Source: Pseudolactococcus insecticola
Lineage (GTDB): Bacteria > Bacillota > Bacilli > Lactobacillales > Streptococcaceae
Length of the DNA: 64,000 nt
NCBI RefSeq assembly: GCF_011170065.1
Contig: NZ_BLLH01000007.1
Location: 43,101 to 107,100, forward strand
Direction: 5' to 3'
Below, in pieces: positions 55,485 to 64,000 of the stretch (its first letter is position 1; each line of letters opens with the position of its first letter). The notes below the pieces were generated by a model that was not told the DNA's origin, ran no database searches, and saw nothing but the letters and a program-made list of their open reading frames with translations. The position numbers and the translations under genes were made by a program.

Positions 55485-56858
55485 TTAGTCGTTGTGGTAA
55501 CTGGGTTTATTTTTGGCACGGCCAGATTTATTGACCTGTCTTGCACGGCCAAAGGCCATGTCGTTTTCATTGACATCCTCTGTAATCACAGAACCTGCCG
55601 TTGTGATGGCATTTTTGCCAATACTAAGCGGCGCAATCAATGTAGAATTGCTACCGATAAAGGCATAGTCCTCAATCTCAGTATTAAATTTATTTTTGCC
55701 ATCATAATTGACCGTGATCGTACCAGCGCCAAAGTTGACACCTTCACCAACTGTGGCATTGCCAATGTAGGTCAGATGACCTGCTTTCGTGCCTGCACCA
55801 AGTGATGAGCCTTTGATTTCAACAAAATTACCCACGTGAACATTTTCATGAAGAATGCTGCTCGGACGCAGATGTGCGTAAGGGCCAACGTTTGCGCCCT
55901 CCTCGATAACCGAATACTCGACAGTCGAGTTACGGACTTCGCTGTTGTTATAAAGCTTCGAGTCCTCGATGCGGCTACCTGATGTGATGTGGACGTTTTT
56001 ACCAATGTCACTTGCGCCTGTAATCACGACATTTGGCTCGATAATGGTATCAGCACCAATGACAACGTCAGAATCTATATAGGTGGTTTCAGGATCAATC
56101 AGGGTCACGCCATTTACCATGTGCTGATGATTTATGCGCACCCGCATGATTTTTTCTGCTTCTGACAGCGCCACACGGTCGTTGACGCCGACAGACTCGT
56201 TAAAGTCATCCAAAACAAAAGCCGCAACTTTTTTGCTGTCATTTTTGAAAATCTCGATGACGTCTGTCAGATAATACTCACCCTGCGCGTTGTCTGTCGT
56301 GATATTGTTTAGCGCATCAAACAGGGCTCTGTTGTCAAAAACATAAGTGCCTGTATTGATTTCTTGGACTGATTTTTCAAAGTCATTGGCGTCTTTTTGC
56401 TCAACGATTTTTTCCACCTGACCGTCTTGTCTGATGATGCGACCGTAGCCTGTTGGATTTTCAGCAATCGCCGTCAGAATGGTTGCCGTCGCCTTTTCAT
56501 TCTGATGAAAAGTAATCAAGTCTGACAAGGTCTCAGGACGAATCAGCGGTGTATCCCCTGCGATGACAAGCGTTGTCCCGTGCAAGTCTTTCAGCAATGT
56601 TTCAGCAATTTTGACCGCATGACCCGTGCCAAGCTGCTCTTCTTGTTTGACGTAGTGGACATGTTCAGGTAAAACACCTAGAACTTCCGTCGCACCGTGA
56701 CCGACGATTGCAATCGTCTTATCTGGCTGAATCGCCTCAGTCGCTGTGACAACGTGAGAAACCATCGGTTTCCCAGTCACTTGGTGCAAGACTTTTGGCA
56801 AGTCTGACTTCATGCGCGTGCCTTTTCCAGCCGCAAGAATGATCGCATATGTACTCAT
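55485..56858 (-). CDS. glmU: Bifunctional UDP-GlcNAc pyrophosphorylase / GlcN-1-P acetyltransferase
   Basis: Makes UDP-GlcNAc, the donor for peptidoglycan and for any GlcNAc added by GtfA. The N-terminal uridylyltransferase starts with [19 protein letters not shown] (residues 7-25); from about 250 the left-handed beta-helix acetyltransferase follows (hexapeptide repeats, [22 protein letters not shown] near 346-367). Length 457 is normal. TAGGAG precedes the ATG. First gene of a likely seven-gene run to nadD. Confidence 0.97.
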   Translation of the reverse strand: MSTYAIILAAGKGTRMKSDLPKVLHQVTGKPMVSHVVTATEAIQPDKTIAIVGHGATEVLGVLPEHVHYVKQEEQLGTGHAVKIAETLLKDLHGTTLVIAGDTPLIRPETLSDLITFHQNEKATATILTAIAENPTGYGRIIRQDGQVEKIVEQKDANDFEKSVQEINTGTYVFDNRALFDALNNITTDNAQGEYYLTDVIEIFKNDSKKVAAFVLDDFNESVGVNDRVALSEAEKIMRVRINHQHMVNGVTLIDPETTYIDSDVVIGADTIIEPNVVITGASDIGKNVHITSGSRIEDSKLYNNSEVRNSTVEYSVIEEGANVGPYAHLRPSSILHENVHVGNFVEIKGSSLGAGTKAGHLTYIGNATVGEGVNFGAGTITVNYDGKNKFNTEIEDYAFIGSNSTLIAPLSIGKNAITTAGSVITEDVNENDMAFGRARQVNKSGRAKNKPSYHND

Positions 56859-56875
56859 ATTTTTCTCCTAAATAA

Positions 56876-56910
56876 AAAAATTCTTAGTTCTATTATACCA
56901 AGAATTTTTT
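56876..56910 (-). promoter_or_regulatory. Inverted repeat enclosing the glmU promoter
   Basis: On the minus strand AAAAATTCTT and AAGAATTTTT form a terminator-like stem with T-tract; the loop holds the extended -10 TGGTATAAT (hexamer 56892-56897). The same DNA could end the sortase-like transcript and start glmU. A second TGTTATAAT lies at 56941-56949. Confidence 0.65.
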
Positions 56911-56954
56911 CGTTTGTCTTAAAATGGCTGAGTTTCCCCGATTATAACACAGTT

Positions 56955-57494
56955 TTAACTCTGAAACGGATAGGCAATCACGACAAGATTTGTCGTTTCA
57001 GACAGACAAGTCTGCAACGTAATTTGCTCTTTTGTCCCAATACCAATCATTTCTTGCAGACGATTTTGTCTGTGGTCATCGACCATGTAACCTTCGTCGT
57101 TTACAATGAAAATCTTTGCCACACGATAGATTTCTGCCGTGTTGTAGTCGTCTTTGACCGTGATCTTATCGCCAATTTGAACTGCTTTCAAGATATGGAA
57201 AACGCCAGGATTATGCCCGATAAAGTGTGTGTTATGCCCGTCAAAATTATCCTGTATTGGCTTGCCTCCCCACGTTGCCACATGGTGCTGTGGATCATTG
57301 TTGATGTAATTTTGCGCTTTCATGTTATCGCGACCAATATTGTCATAATAAAGCGTGTTTGTACCTATCGTCATTGTCGTTGTGCCGTAATCATCCGCAA
57401 CAGCCGTGGCTTGCGTTTGAAAATCAAGATAGTAAATCGTTCCGATCGTTACAACAAAAACAGTGAAAAATATTATGAACAACCATTTTCTCAT
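56955..57494 (-). CDS. Sortase-family protein lacking the usual catalytic Arg
   Basis: A 179-residue protein with an N-terminal membrane anchor (about residues 4-24) and a sortase fold. The catalytic His94 is in HFIGHNPGVF and Cys163 in EQITLQTC. The position of the essential Arg, directly before the last strand, reads N169 in ETTNLVVIAYP. ATG 57494 has AGGTGGTG upstream; the longer in-frame start would overlap proC. It is divergent from proC and lies 2 kb from an LPRTG protein gene. Either an active variant or a degenerate sortase is possible. Confidence 0.8.
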   Translation of the reverse strand: MRKWLFIIFFTVFVVTIGTIYYLDFQTQATAVADDYGTTTMTIGTNTLYYDNIGRDNMKAQNYINNDPQHHVATWGGKPIQDNFDGHNTHFIGHNPGVFHILKAVQIGDKITVKDDYNTAEIYRVAKIFIVNDEGYMVDDHRQNRLQEMIGIGTKEQITLQTCLSETTNLVVIAYPFQS

Positions 57495-57573
57495 CTCACC
57501 ACCACCTCTCTTTATCTTAATTATACAAAAATATGTTAAAATTAAGAAATAAAACGAATGCGAGGAAATAACT

Positions 57574-58350
57574 ATGAAAATCGGTTTCATCGGTGCAGGT
57601 AAAATGGCGCAGGCCATCATCAGCGGACTTGATAAAAGCAAGTTCAGCATTCAAATCTCAGGACGCGATTTATCAAAAACGCAGCAGACTGCAGCAACAC
57701 TTGGCGTTACCGCAGCAAGTGACCATACAAACTTGATAGCGGATGCTGAGCTTGTCATCCTTGCGGTCAAACCTCATGTGATTCCTGACATTTTATCTGC
57801 TTACACAATCACACAGCCGATCATCTCGATTGCAGCTGGCTTGACGCTTGATAACCTAGCTGAGATGACGTCAAACACGCAACCCCTAATCCGCGTCATG
57901 CCAAATATCAATGCGACTATCAAAAAATCAACAACGGGAATCGTCAGAAATGCCTATGTTTCTGATGAGACTTTCAAGGCTGCGCTTGCGATTTTTGAGA
58001 GCATTGGTAGCGTTCACGAGATTGCTGAGAAGGACTTTGGCACCTTTACAGCACTTGCTGGCAGCTCGCCCGCCTACATCTATATGTTCATCGACGCCAT
58101 GAGCCGCGCGGGCGTTTTGCACGGCATGCCAAAAGATGTGAGCACGCAGATTGTCGCTGAAACGCTTGCCGCAAGCGCTGAGATGCTGCTTAAAAGCGGT
58201 GAAAATCCCTGGACCTTAGTCGACAATGTTTCAAGCCCTGGTGGCACAACGATTTCAGGCGTCGTAAGCCTTGAGCAACATCAGTTTGTGGCAACCGTTA
58301 TCGATGCAATCACCGCAACCATTGATAAAAACAACGCTATGACAAAATAA
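57574..58350 (+). CDS. proC: Pyrroline-5-carboxylate reductase
   Basis: Last step of proline synthesis. The Rossmann start KIGFIGAGKMAQAIISGL is at residues 2-19, VKPHVIPDIL near 66-75, and the signature SSPGGTTISGVVSLEQH near 222-238. Length 258 is normal. GAGGAAA precedes ATG and an extended -10 TGTTAAAAT lies about 35 nt upstream. Confidence 0.96.
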   Translation: MKIGFIGAGKMAQAIISGLDKSKFSIQISGRDLSKTQQTAATLGVTAASDHTNLIADAELVILAVKPHVIPDILSAYTITQPIISIAAGLTLDNLAEMTSNTQPLIRVMPNINATIKKSTTGIVRNAYVSDETFKAALAIFESIGSVHEIAEKDFGTFTALAGSSPAYIYMFIDAMSRAGVLHGMPKDVSTQIVAETLAASAEMLLKSGENPWTLVDNVSSPGGTTISGVVSLEQHQFVATVIDAITATIDKNNAMTK

Positions 58351-58386
58351 AAAAATCCTGTTCATTTTGAAATGAGCAGGATTTTT
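58351..58386. terminator. Bidirectional terminator between proC and the LLM gene
   Basis: AAATCCTG(T)TCATTTTGAAATGA(G)CAGGATTT stem with A and T flanks. Confidence 0.88.
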
Positions 58387-58394
58387 CATGTCTA

Positions 58395-59414
58395 TCAACG
58401 CCAACCGAGGTCAGGCGCCATGTCTTTCATGATTGTGTCAAGAATGTGAACGTTGTAGTCGATACCAAGCGTGTTTGGTACGGTGACAAGCACTGTATCA
58501 GCCTCTTGAATCGCTTCGTCGTTTTTGAGTTCTTCAACAAGTTTTTCAGGTTCACCGACAAACGTCTTACCGAAAATCGTTGGATTTTGGTGATAGGCGA
58601 GAAAACCAACTTGATCTTCTGATTGTGCACCAGTTGCAAGAATTTGGCGATCCAGATCACTTGTGATTGGCAAGATTGAGCGTGTGACTAAGGTTCTAGG
58701 CTCAAAATCGTGACCCGCTTTTTTCCACGCCTCTTTGTAGGCACGCAGTTGGTTGGCCTGTTGCACGTGAAATGGCTCACTACTTTCATAGTTGACAAGG
58801 GTTGAGGATTGCAAATTCATGCCTTGTTCAGCTGCCCAGATTGCCGTTTCTTTTGAACCAGCTCCCCACCAGATGCGTTGATTGAGACCCGCAGAATACG
58901 GTTCAATCCGAAGTTTCCCAGGTGCTTGCGGGAACATTGGCTGTCTGTTTGGTTCAGCAAATTTTTCGCCTTTGATCAACTGTAAAAATTCAAGTGTCCG
59001 CGCACGGGCAATATCCTTGATTTCCTCTTCAGTGTAGTCATAGCCAAAATATTGCCAGCCATCTTGAACTTGCTCAGGTGACCCACGACCGACGCCTAAC
59101 TGCACGCGATTCATGGTTAAAATATCCGTTAATCCAGCATTTTCTGCCATCATGTAGGGATTTTCATAGCGCATGTCGATTAGGCCTGTGCCAATCTCGA
59201 TTTTGCTAGTTTTTTGACCAATTGCTGACATGAGTGGGAATGGTGATCCGATTTGATTGGCAAAGTGGTGAACACGATACCAAGCACCGTCAACGCCCAA
59301 TTTTTCAGCCTCAACAGCCAAGTCAATTGATTCAAGATACGATTGTTCAGCTGTTTTGACAAGTGATGCCTGCTCTTGCCAAAAGCCAAAACTTAGAAAT
59401 CCAATTTTTTTCAT
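58395..59414 (-). CDS. Luciferase-like monooxygenase (LLM class flavin oxidoreductase)
   Basis: A 339-residue TIM-barrel flavin-dependent enzyme. Family features are VDGAWYRVHHFANQIGSPFPLMSAIG near residues 40-65, IEIGTGLIDMRYENPYMMAENAGLTDILT near 72-100, RVQLGVGRGSPEQ near 103-115 and WWGAGSKETAIWAAEQGMNL near 182-201. The natural substrate of such single-gene members is usually unknown. It stands alone, convergent with proC. Confidence 0.88.
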   Translation of the reverse strand: MKKIGFLSFGFWQEQASLVKTAEQSYLESIDLAVEAEKLGVDGAWYRVHHFANQIGSPFPLMSAIGQKTSKIEIGTGLIDMRYENPYMMAENAGLTDILTMNRVQLGVGRGSPEQVQDGWQYFGYDYTEEEIKDIARARTLEFLQLIKGEKFAEPNRQPMFPQAPGKLRIEPYSAGLNQRIWWGAGSKETAIWAAEQGMNLQSSTLVNYESSEPFHVQQANQLRAYKEAWKKAGHDFEPRTLVTRSILPITSDLDRQILATGAQSEDQVGFLAYHQNPTIFGKTFVGEPEKLVEELKNDEAIQEADTVLVTVPNTLGIDYNVHILDTIMKDMAPDLGWR

Positions 59415-59541
59415 TTTTAGCCTTTCTATTTTAGAAACAGTTTCGCACAGCCATTTTTGAAAAGCAGTACGATCAATATATGTCTAATTTACCATTTCAC
59501 GTGCTTAATGGCAAATAATCAGCCTTGAGCGCATTTTTGCA

Positions 59542-59578
59542 ACAAAACTAGCCTCTTTTTTGGCAAGAAGCTGGTTTT
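59542..59578 (-). terminator. Terminator of the Ser-Asp repeat protein gene
   Basis: AACCAGC pairs with GCTAGTT (one mismatch) across a 17-nt loop, followed by TTGTT on the minus strand. It begins a few nt after the stop codon. Confidence 0.55.
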
Positions 59579-59584
59579 ATTTTA

Positions 59585-62500
59585 CTATTTTTCAGCTCGT
59601 TCTGTCTTTTTCTTACGCCGTTTCCATGCAAGTAGGAACATCGGCGATAGGAATGCTGCGCCAAGTAAGCTAGTTACCGCGGCATTTTCCTCACCTGTTC
59701 TCGGCAATATCGGATACTTTTGCCCTGCTGAACCATTTGGTCCATCAGGCGTGGTGCGATTGCCGTCAGTCACAGGAATAATCGGATAATCAGGTTGTAC
59801 ATCCTGACCAGGTTTCGCCTCACCGATTGGTTCATCTGGGATATCGGAATCTTCTGTTGAATCTAGCGCAGTCGCTGAATCACTAGCTTCTGTCGAGTCG
59901 GAATCCTCAGTTGAGTCGCTATCTTCTGTTGAGTCGGAATCTTCTGAGGAGTCACTGTCTTCAGATGAATCTGAGTCTTCTGTTGAGTCGCTATCTTCAG
60001 ATGAATCTGAGTCTTCTGTTGAGTCGCTATCTTCTGTTGAATCTGAATCTTCATTTGAATCGCTGTCTTCGTCTGAATCTGAGTCTTCTGAGGAATCGCT
60101 ATCTTCTGTTGAATCTGAATCTTCTGTTGAATCTAGCGCAGTTGCTGATTCGCTATCCGCTGTTGAATCTGAGTCTTCTGTAGAATCACTTTCTTCACTT
60201 GAATCTGAGTCTTCTGAGGAATCGCTGTCTTCTGTTGAGTCTGAATCTTCTGAGGAATCGCTATCTTCTGATGAATCTGAGTCTTCTGAGGAGTCACTGT
60301 CTTCTGATGAATCTGAGTCTTCTGAGGAATCGCTATCTTCTGTTGAATCTGAATCTTCTGAGGAATCACTGTCTTCTGATGAATCTGAGTCTTCTGAGGA
60401 GTCACTGTCTTCTGATGAATCTGAGTCTTCTGAGGAATTTGAGTCTTCTGAGGAATCGCTATCTTCTGTTGAATCGCTGTCTTCTGATGAGTCTGAATCT
60501 TCATCGGAATCACTGTCTTCGCTTGAATCTGAGTCTTCTATCGAATCGCTATCTTCGCTTGAGTCTGAGTCTTCTGTTGAATCGCTATCTTCGCTTGAGT
60601 CTGAGTCTTCTGTTGAATCTAGCGCAGTTGCTGATTCGCTATCCGCTGTTGAATCTGAGTCTTCTGTAGAATCACTTTCTTCACTTGAATCTGAGTCTTC
60701 TGAGGAGTCACTGTCTTCTGATGAATCGCTATCTTCTGTTGAATCTGAATCTTCTGAGGAATCACTGTCTTCTGATGAATCTGAGTCTTCTGAGGAATTT
60801 GAGTCTTCTGTTGAATCGCTATCTTCGCTTGAGTCTGAGTCTTCTGTTGAATCGCTATCTTCGCTTGAATCTGAATCTTCTGTAGAATCTAGCGCAGTTG
60901 CTGATTCGCTATCCGCTGTTGAATCTGAATCTTCATCGGAATCACTGTCTTCGCTTGAATCTGAGTCTTCTGATGAGTCGCTATCTTCAGCTGAATCTGA
61001 GTCTTCTGATGAGTCGCTATCTTCTGTTGAATCGCTATCTTCTGTTGAGTCTGAATCCTCTGTTGAATCGCTGTCTTCAGATGAGTCTGAGTCTTCTGTT
61101 GAATCGCTGTCTTCAGATGAATCTGAGTCTTCTGTTGAATCACTGTCTTCAGATGAATCGCTATCTTCTGTTGAATCTGAGTCTTCTGAGGAATCGCTGT
61201 CTTCGTCTGAATCTGAGCTTTCTGTTGAATCGCTATCTTCGCTTGAGTCTGAGTCTTCTGTGAAATCGCTATCTTCGGATGAGTCCGAATCTTCTGTAGA
61301 ATCTAGCGCAGTTGCTGATTCGCTATCCGCTGTTGAATCTGAATCCTCATCTGAATCACTGTCTTCACTAGAATCGCTATCTTCTGTTGAATCTGAGTCT
61401 TCTGTGGAATCGCTGTCTTCTGATGAATCTGAATCTTCTGTGGAGTCGCTGTCTTCGCTTGAGTCTGAATCTTCTGTGGAATCACTATCTTCAGCAGAGT
61501 CGGAATCTTCTGTGGAATCACTATCTTCGAATGAATCGGAATCTTCTGTGGAGTCGCTGTCTTCGGATGAATCTGAATCCTCATCGGAGTCACTATCTTC
61601 GGATGAATCTGAGTCTTCTGAGGAATCGCTATCCTCGCTTGAGTCTGAGTCTTCTGAGGAATCTGAATCTTCTGAGGAATCGCTGTCTTCTGATGAATCT
61701 GAGTCTTCTGAGGAATCGCTATCTTCTGTTGAATCGCTGTCTTCAGATGAATCTGAGTCTTCTGAGGAATCGCTGTCTTCGTCTGAATCTGAGTCTTCTG
61801 TTGAGTCGCTATCTTCTGTTGAATCTAGCGCAGTTGCTGATTCGCTATCCGCTGTTGAATCTGAATCTTCATCGGAGTCTGAATCTTCTGTTGAATCGCT
61901 GTCTTCAGATGAGTCTGAGTCTTCTGAGGAATCGCTGTCTTCAGATGAGTCTGAGTCTTCTGTTGAATCACTGTCTTCAGATGAATCACTATCTTCTGTT
62001 GAATCGCTATCTTCAGATGAATCTGAGTCTTCTGTTGAATCTGAATCTTCATCGGAGTCTGAATCTTCTGTTGAATCGCTGTCTTCAGATGAGTCTGAGT
62101 CCTCAGTTGAATCGCTATCTTCTGTTGAATCTGAATCTTCTGAGGAGTCACTGTCTTCAGATGAATCTGAGTCTTCTGAGGAATCGCTGTCTTCAGATGA
62201 ATCTGAGTCTTCTGTTGAGTCGCTATCTTCTGTTGAATCGCTGTCTTCAGATGAATCTGAGTCTTCTGTTGAGTCGCTGTCTTCAGATGAGTCTGAGTCT
62301 TCTGTTGAATCGCTGTCTTCAGATGAATCTGAGTCTTCTGAGGAATCGCTGTCTTCAGATGAATCTGAGTCTTCTGAGGAATCGCTGTCTTCAGATGAAT
62401 CTGAGTCTTCTGTTGAGTCGCTATCTTCTGTTGAATCTAGCGCAGTTGCTGATTCGCTATCCGCTGTTGAATCTGAATCTTCATCGGAGTCTGAATCTTC

Positions 62501-64000
62501 TGTTGAATCGCTGTCTTCAGATGAGTCGCTATCTTCTGTTGAATCGCTGTCTTCAGATGAATCTGAGTCTTCTGTTGAATCACTGTCTTCAGATGAATCA
62601 CTATCTTCTGTTGAGTCGCTATCTTCTGTTGAATCTGAATCTTCTGAGGAATCGCTGTCTTCAGATGAATCTGAGTCTTCTGAGGAATCGCTATCTTCTG
62701 TTGAATCTGAATCTTCTGTTGAATCGCTATCTTCTGTTGAATCTGAATCTTCTGAGGAATCGCTGTCTTCAGATGAATCTGAGTCTTCTGAGGAATCGCT
62801 ATCTTCTGTTGAATCTGAATCTTCTGTTAAATCGCTATCTTCGTCTGAATCTGAGTCTTCTGAGGAATCGCTATCTTCTGAGGAGTCACTGTCTTCTGAG
62901 GAATCTGAGTCTTCTGTTGAATCTGAATCTTCTGTTGAATCACTGTCTTCAGATGAGTCTGAATCCTCAGTTGAATCGCTATCTTCGCTTGAGTCTGAGT
63001 CTTCTGTTGAGTCGCTATCTTCAGATGAGTCTGAGTCTTCTGAAGAATCGCTGTCTTCAGATGAATCTGAGTCTTCTGTTGAATCGCTATCTTCAGATGA
63101 ATCTGAGTCTTCTGTTGAGTCGCTATCTTCTGTTGAATCTGAGTCTTCTGTTGAATCGCTGTCTTCAGATGAATCTGAGTCTTCTGTTGAATCTGAGTCT
63201 TCTGAGGAATCTGAGTCTTCTGAGGAATCGCTATCTTCTGTTGAATCTGAATCTTCTGTTGAATCTAGCGCAGTTGCTGATTCGCTATCCGCTGTTGAAT
63301 CTGAATCTTCATCGGAGTCTGAATCTTCTGAGGAATCGCTGTCTTCAGATGAATCTGAGTCTTCTGAGGAATCGCTGTCTTCAGATGAATCTGAGTCTTC
63401 TGAGGAATCACTGTCTTCGTCTGAATCTGAGTCTTCTGTTGAGTCGCTATCTTCTGTTGAATCTAGCGCAGTTGCTGATTCGCTATCCGCTGTTGAATCT
63501 GAATCTTCATCGGAGTCTGAATCTTCTGTAGAATCGCTGTCTTCAGATGAGTCTGAATCCTCAGTTGAATCGCTATCTTCAGATGAGTCTGAGTCTTCTG
63601 ACGAATCACTGTCTTCTGATGAATCTGAGTCTTCTGACGAATCCGAGTCTTCTGTCGAGTCGCTGTCTTCTGTAGAATCACTAGCTTCTGATGAGTCCGA
63701 GTCTTCCGACGAATCACTGTCTTCAGATGAATCTGAATCTTCTAACGAGTCACTGTCCTCCGACGAGTCACTGTCTTCTGTCGAGTCACTGTCTTCTAAC
63801 GAGTCACTGTCTTCTGACGAGTCACTGTCTTCTGTCGAGTCACTGTCTTCTGTCGAGTCACTGTCTTCTGACGAGTCACTGTCTTCTGACGAGTCACTGT
63901 CTTCTGACGAGTCACTGTCTTCTGACGAGTCACTGTCTTCTGACGAGTCACTGTCTTCTGACGAGTCACTGTCTTCTGACGAGTCACTGTCTTCTGACGA
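59585..64000 (-). CDS. Ser-Asp/Glu repeat LPXTG cell-wall protein, N-terminus outside window
   Basis: The last 1471 residues of a surface protein. The frame is open to the window edge, so the protein is longer. From the edge to about 59860 it is an unbroken array of six-residue units of the form S-D-S-x-E-D (x mostly S or T), like staphylococcal Sdr proteins but richer in Glu. Nine copies of an ESATALDST insert interrupt it. A Pro/Gly linker ([24 protein letters not shown]) follows, then the sorting signal LPRTG at about residue 1433, a hydrophobic stretch and the tail [12 protein letters not shown]. Sortase should link it to peptidoglycan. The repeats are probable targets for O-glycosylation by the GtfA/GtfB-type enzymes at 22.8-34.8 kb; this is inference. 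Confidence 0.92.
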   Translation of the reverse strand, partial: SSEDSDSSEDSDSSEDSDSSEDSDSSEDSDSSEDSDSSEDSDSSEDSDSTEDSDSTEDSDSSEDSDSLEDSDSTEDSDSSEDSDSLEDSDSSEDSDSSEDSDSSEASDSTEDSDSTEDSDSSEDSDSSEDSDSSEDSDSSEDSDSTEDSDSSEDSDSTEDSDSDEDSDSTADSESATALDSTEDSDSTEDSDSDEDSDSSEDSDSSEDSDSSEDSDSSEDSDSSEDSDSDEDSDSTADSESATALDSTEDSDSTEDSDSSEDSDSSEDSDSTEDSDSSEDSDSTEDSDSTEDSDSTEDSDSSEDSDSTEDSDSSEDSDSSEDSDSSEDSDSTEDSDSSEDSDSTEDSDSSEDSDSTEDSDSTEDSDSSEDSDSSEDSDSSEDSDSDEDSDLTEDSDSTEDSDSSEDSDSSEDSDSSEDSDSTEDSDSTEDSDSTEDSDSSEDSDSSEDSDSSEDSDSTEDSDSTEDSDSSEDSDSTEDSDSSEDSDSTEDSDSSEDSDSTEDSDSDEDSDSTADSESATALDSTEDSDSTEDSDSSEDSDSSEDSDSSEDSDSSEDSDSSEDSDSTEDSDSSEDSDSTEDSDSSEDSDSTEDSDSTEDSDSSEDSDSSEDSDSSEDSDSSEDSDSTEDSDSTEDSDSSEDSDSTEDSDSDEDSDSTEDSDSSEDSDSTEDSDSSEDSDSTEDSDSSEDSDSSEDSDSSEDSDSTEDSDSDEDSDSTADSESATALDSTEDSDSTEDSDSDEDSDSSEDSDSSEDSDSTEDSDSSEDSDSSEDSDSSEDSDSSEDSDSSEDSDSSEDSDSSEDSDSDEDSDSSEDSDSTEDSDSFEDSDSTEDSDSAEDSDSTEDSDSSEDSDSTEDSDSSEDSDSTEDSDSTEDSDSSEDSDSDEDSDSTADSESATALDSTEDSDSSEDSDFTEDSDSSEDSDSTESSDSDEDSDSSEDSDSTEDSDSSEDSDSTEDSDSSEDSDSTEDSDSSEDSDSTEDSDSTEDSDSTEDSDSSEDSDSAEDSDSSEDSDSSEDSDSDEDSDSTADSESATALDSTEDSDSSEDSDSTEDSDSSEDSDSTEDSNSSEDSDSSEDSDSSEDSDSTEDSDSSEDSDSSEDSDSSEESDSTEDSDSTADSESATALDSTEDSDSSEDSDSTEDSDSSEDSDSIEDSDSSEDSDSDEDSDSSEDSDSTEDSDSSEDSNSSEDSDSSEDSDSSEDSDSSEDSDSSEDSDSTEDSDSSEDSDSSEDSDSSEDSDSSEDSDSSEDSDSTEDSDSSEDSDSSEESDSTEDSDSTADSESATALDSTEDSDSTEDSDSSEDSDSDEDSDSNEDSDSTEDSDSTEDSDSSEDSDSTEDSDSSEDSDSSEDSDSTEDSDSTEDSDSTEASDSATALDSTEDSDIPDEPIGEAKPGQDVQPDYPIIPVTDGNRTTPDGPNGSAGQKYPILPRTGEENAAVTSLLGAAFLSPMFLLAWKRRKKKTERAEK
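59862..63480 (-). repeat. Nine [13 protein letters not shown] inserts in strict 18-bp register
   Basis: The string TCTAGCGCAG (plus strand) starts at 59862, 60132, 60618, 60888, 61302, 61824, 62436, 63264 and 63462. The intervals are 270, 486, 270, 414, 522, 612, 828 and 198 bp, all whole multiples of 18. Confidence 0.92.
63733..64000 (-). repeat. Homogeneous 18-bp tandem array
   Basis: About 15 nearly identical copies of an 18-bp unit (plus strand CTTCTGACGAGTCACTGT) encode S-D-S-S-E-D. The copies are much more uniform than the rest of the repeat region and run past the window edge. Confidence 0.92.

Noticed and set aside
59863..63717. Long open frames rich in Leu/Asn/Arg on the plus strand and Gln/Lys/Thr on the minus strand, one of 714 codons
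   Set aside because: They are shifted or antisense readings of the 18-bp Ser-Asp repeat; the repeat simply lacks stops in those frames. The minus-strand frame ending in LPRTG and a membrane tail is the real one.
63733..64000. Regular short repeats that might suggest a CRISPR array
   Set aside because: Units are contiguous 18-mers without unique spacers, lie in an open reading frame and encode S-D-S-S-E-D.

Overview
The window looks like chromosomal DNA of a low-GC Gram-positive coccus of the Streptococcaceae, most like Lactococcus in the broad sense. The reasons are an LmrC/LmrD-type half-transporter pair, the glmU-nudix-macP-mtnN gene order known from streptococci, a C-minus type B ribosomal protein L31, T-box and purine-riboswitch regulation, and many extended -10 promoters (TGnTATAAT). 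The genus is an inference; no rRNA lies in the window.

Layout. 1-9.4 kb: end of a DUF1980/TIGR03943 protein, zwf, a KimA-type potassium importer, upp with a small partner gene, two PLP enzymes of sulfur amino-acid metabolism, a LacX-like aldose epimerase and a divergent TetR regulator. 9.4-16.6 kb: a minus-strand run rsgA-rpe-yhaO-yhaN-yhaM ending in an alpha/beta-hydrolase gene. 16.6-22.9 kb: a secreted 3D-domain protein, a PHP phosphatase, and a T-box controlled pheS-pheT operon split by an AT-rich gene with HNH-like motifs. 22.8-34.8 kb: an 11-gene, mostly 4-nt-overlapping operon that resembles the glycosylation half of an accessory Sec (SRR-adhesin) locus: Asp2-like, four Gtf3-like transferases, a pyruvyl transferase, a small membrane protein, Asp1-like, GtfA, GtfB and Asp3-like. 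No secA2 or secY2 is present. 35-40.7 kb: pbuX and xpt behind a purine riboswitch, two tRNA-Thr genes plus a degenerate tRNA copy, a DUF1803-like protein, a YiiX-like hydrolase, rpmE2 and murA. 40.7-59.4 kb: LmrC/D-like ABC exporter, CDF cation exporter, tpx, pgi, a BaiN-type flavoprotein, pepC, an NAD biosynthesis/salvage run (glmU-nudix-macP-mtnN-pncB-nadE-nadD), a sortase-like protein, proC and a luciferase-like oxidoreductase. 59.6-64.0 kb: the C-terminal 1471 residues of a very long Ser-Asp/Glu repeat cell-wall protein with an LPRTG sorting signal; its N-terminus lies beyond the window.

How it may fit together. The glycosylation operon and the Ser-rich LPXTG protein are plausibly enzyme and substrate: O-glycosylation of serine repeats by GtfA/GtfB, extension by Gtf3-like enzymes, and decoration by pyruvate (pyruvyl transferase) and perhaps acetate (Asp2-like). 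This is inference from family membership; the two loci are about 25 kb apart.

Two genome-style features recur. Four genes have an extended -10 element exactly 6 nt before ATG and no Shine-Dalgarno, which predicts leaderless mRNAs. Several promoters are fused to the T-tract of the preceding gene's terminator.
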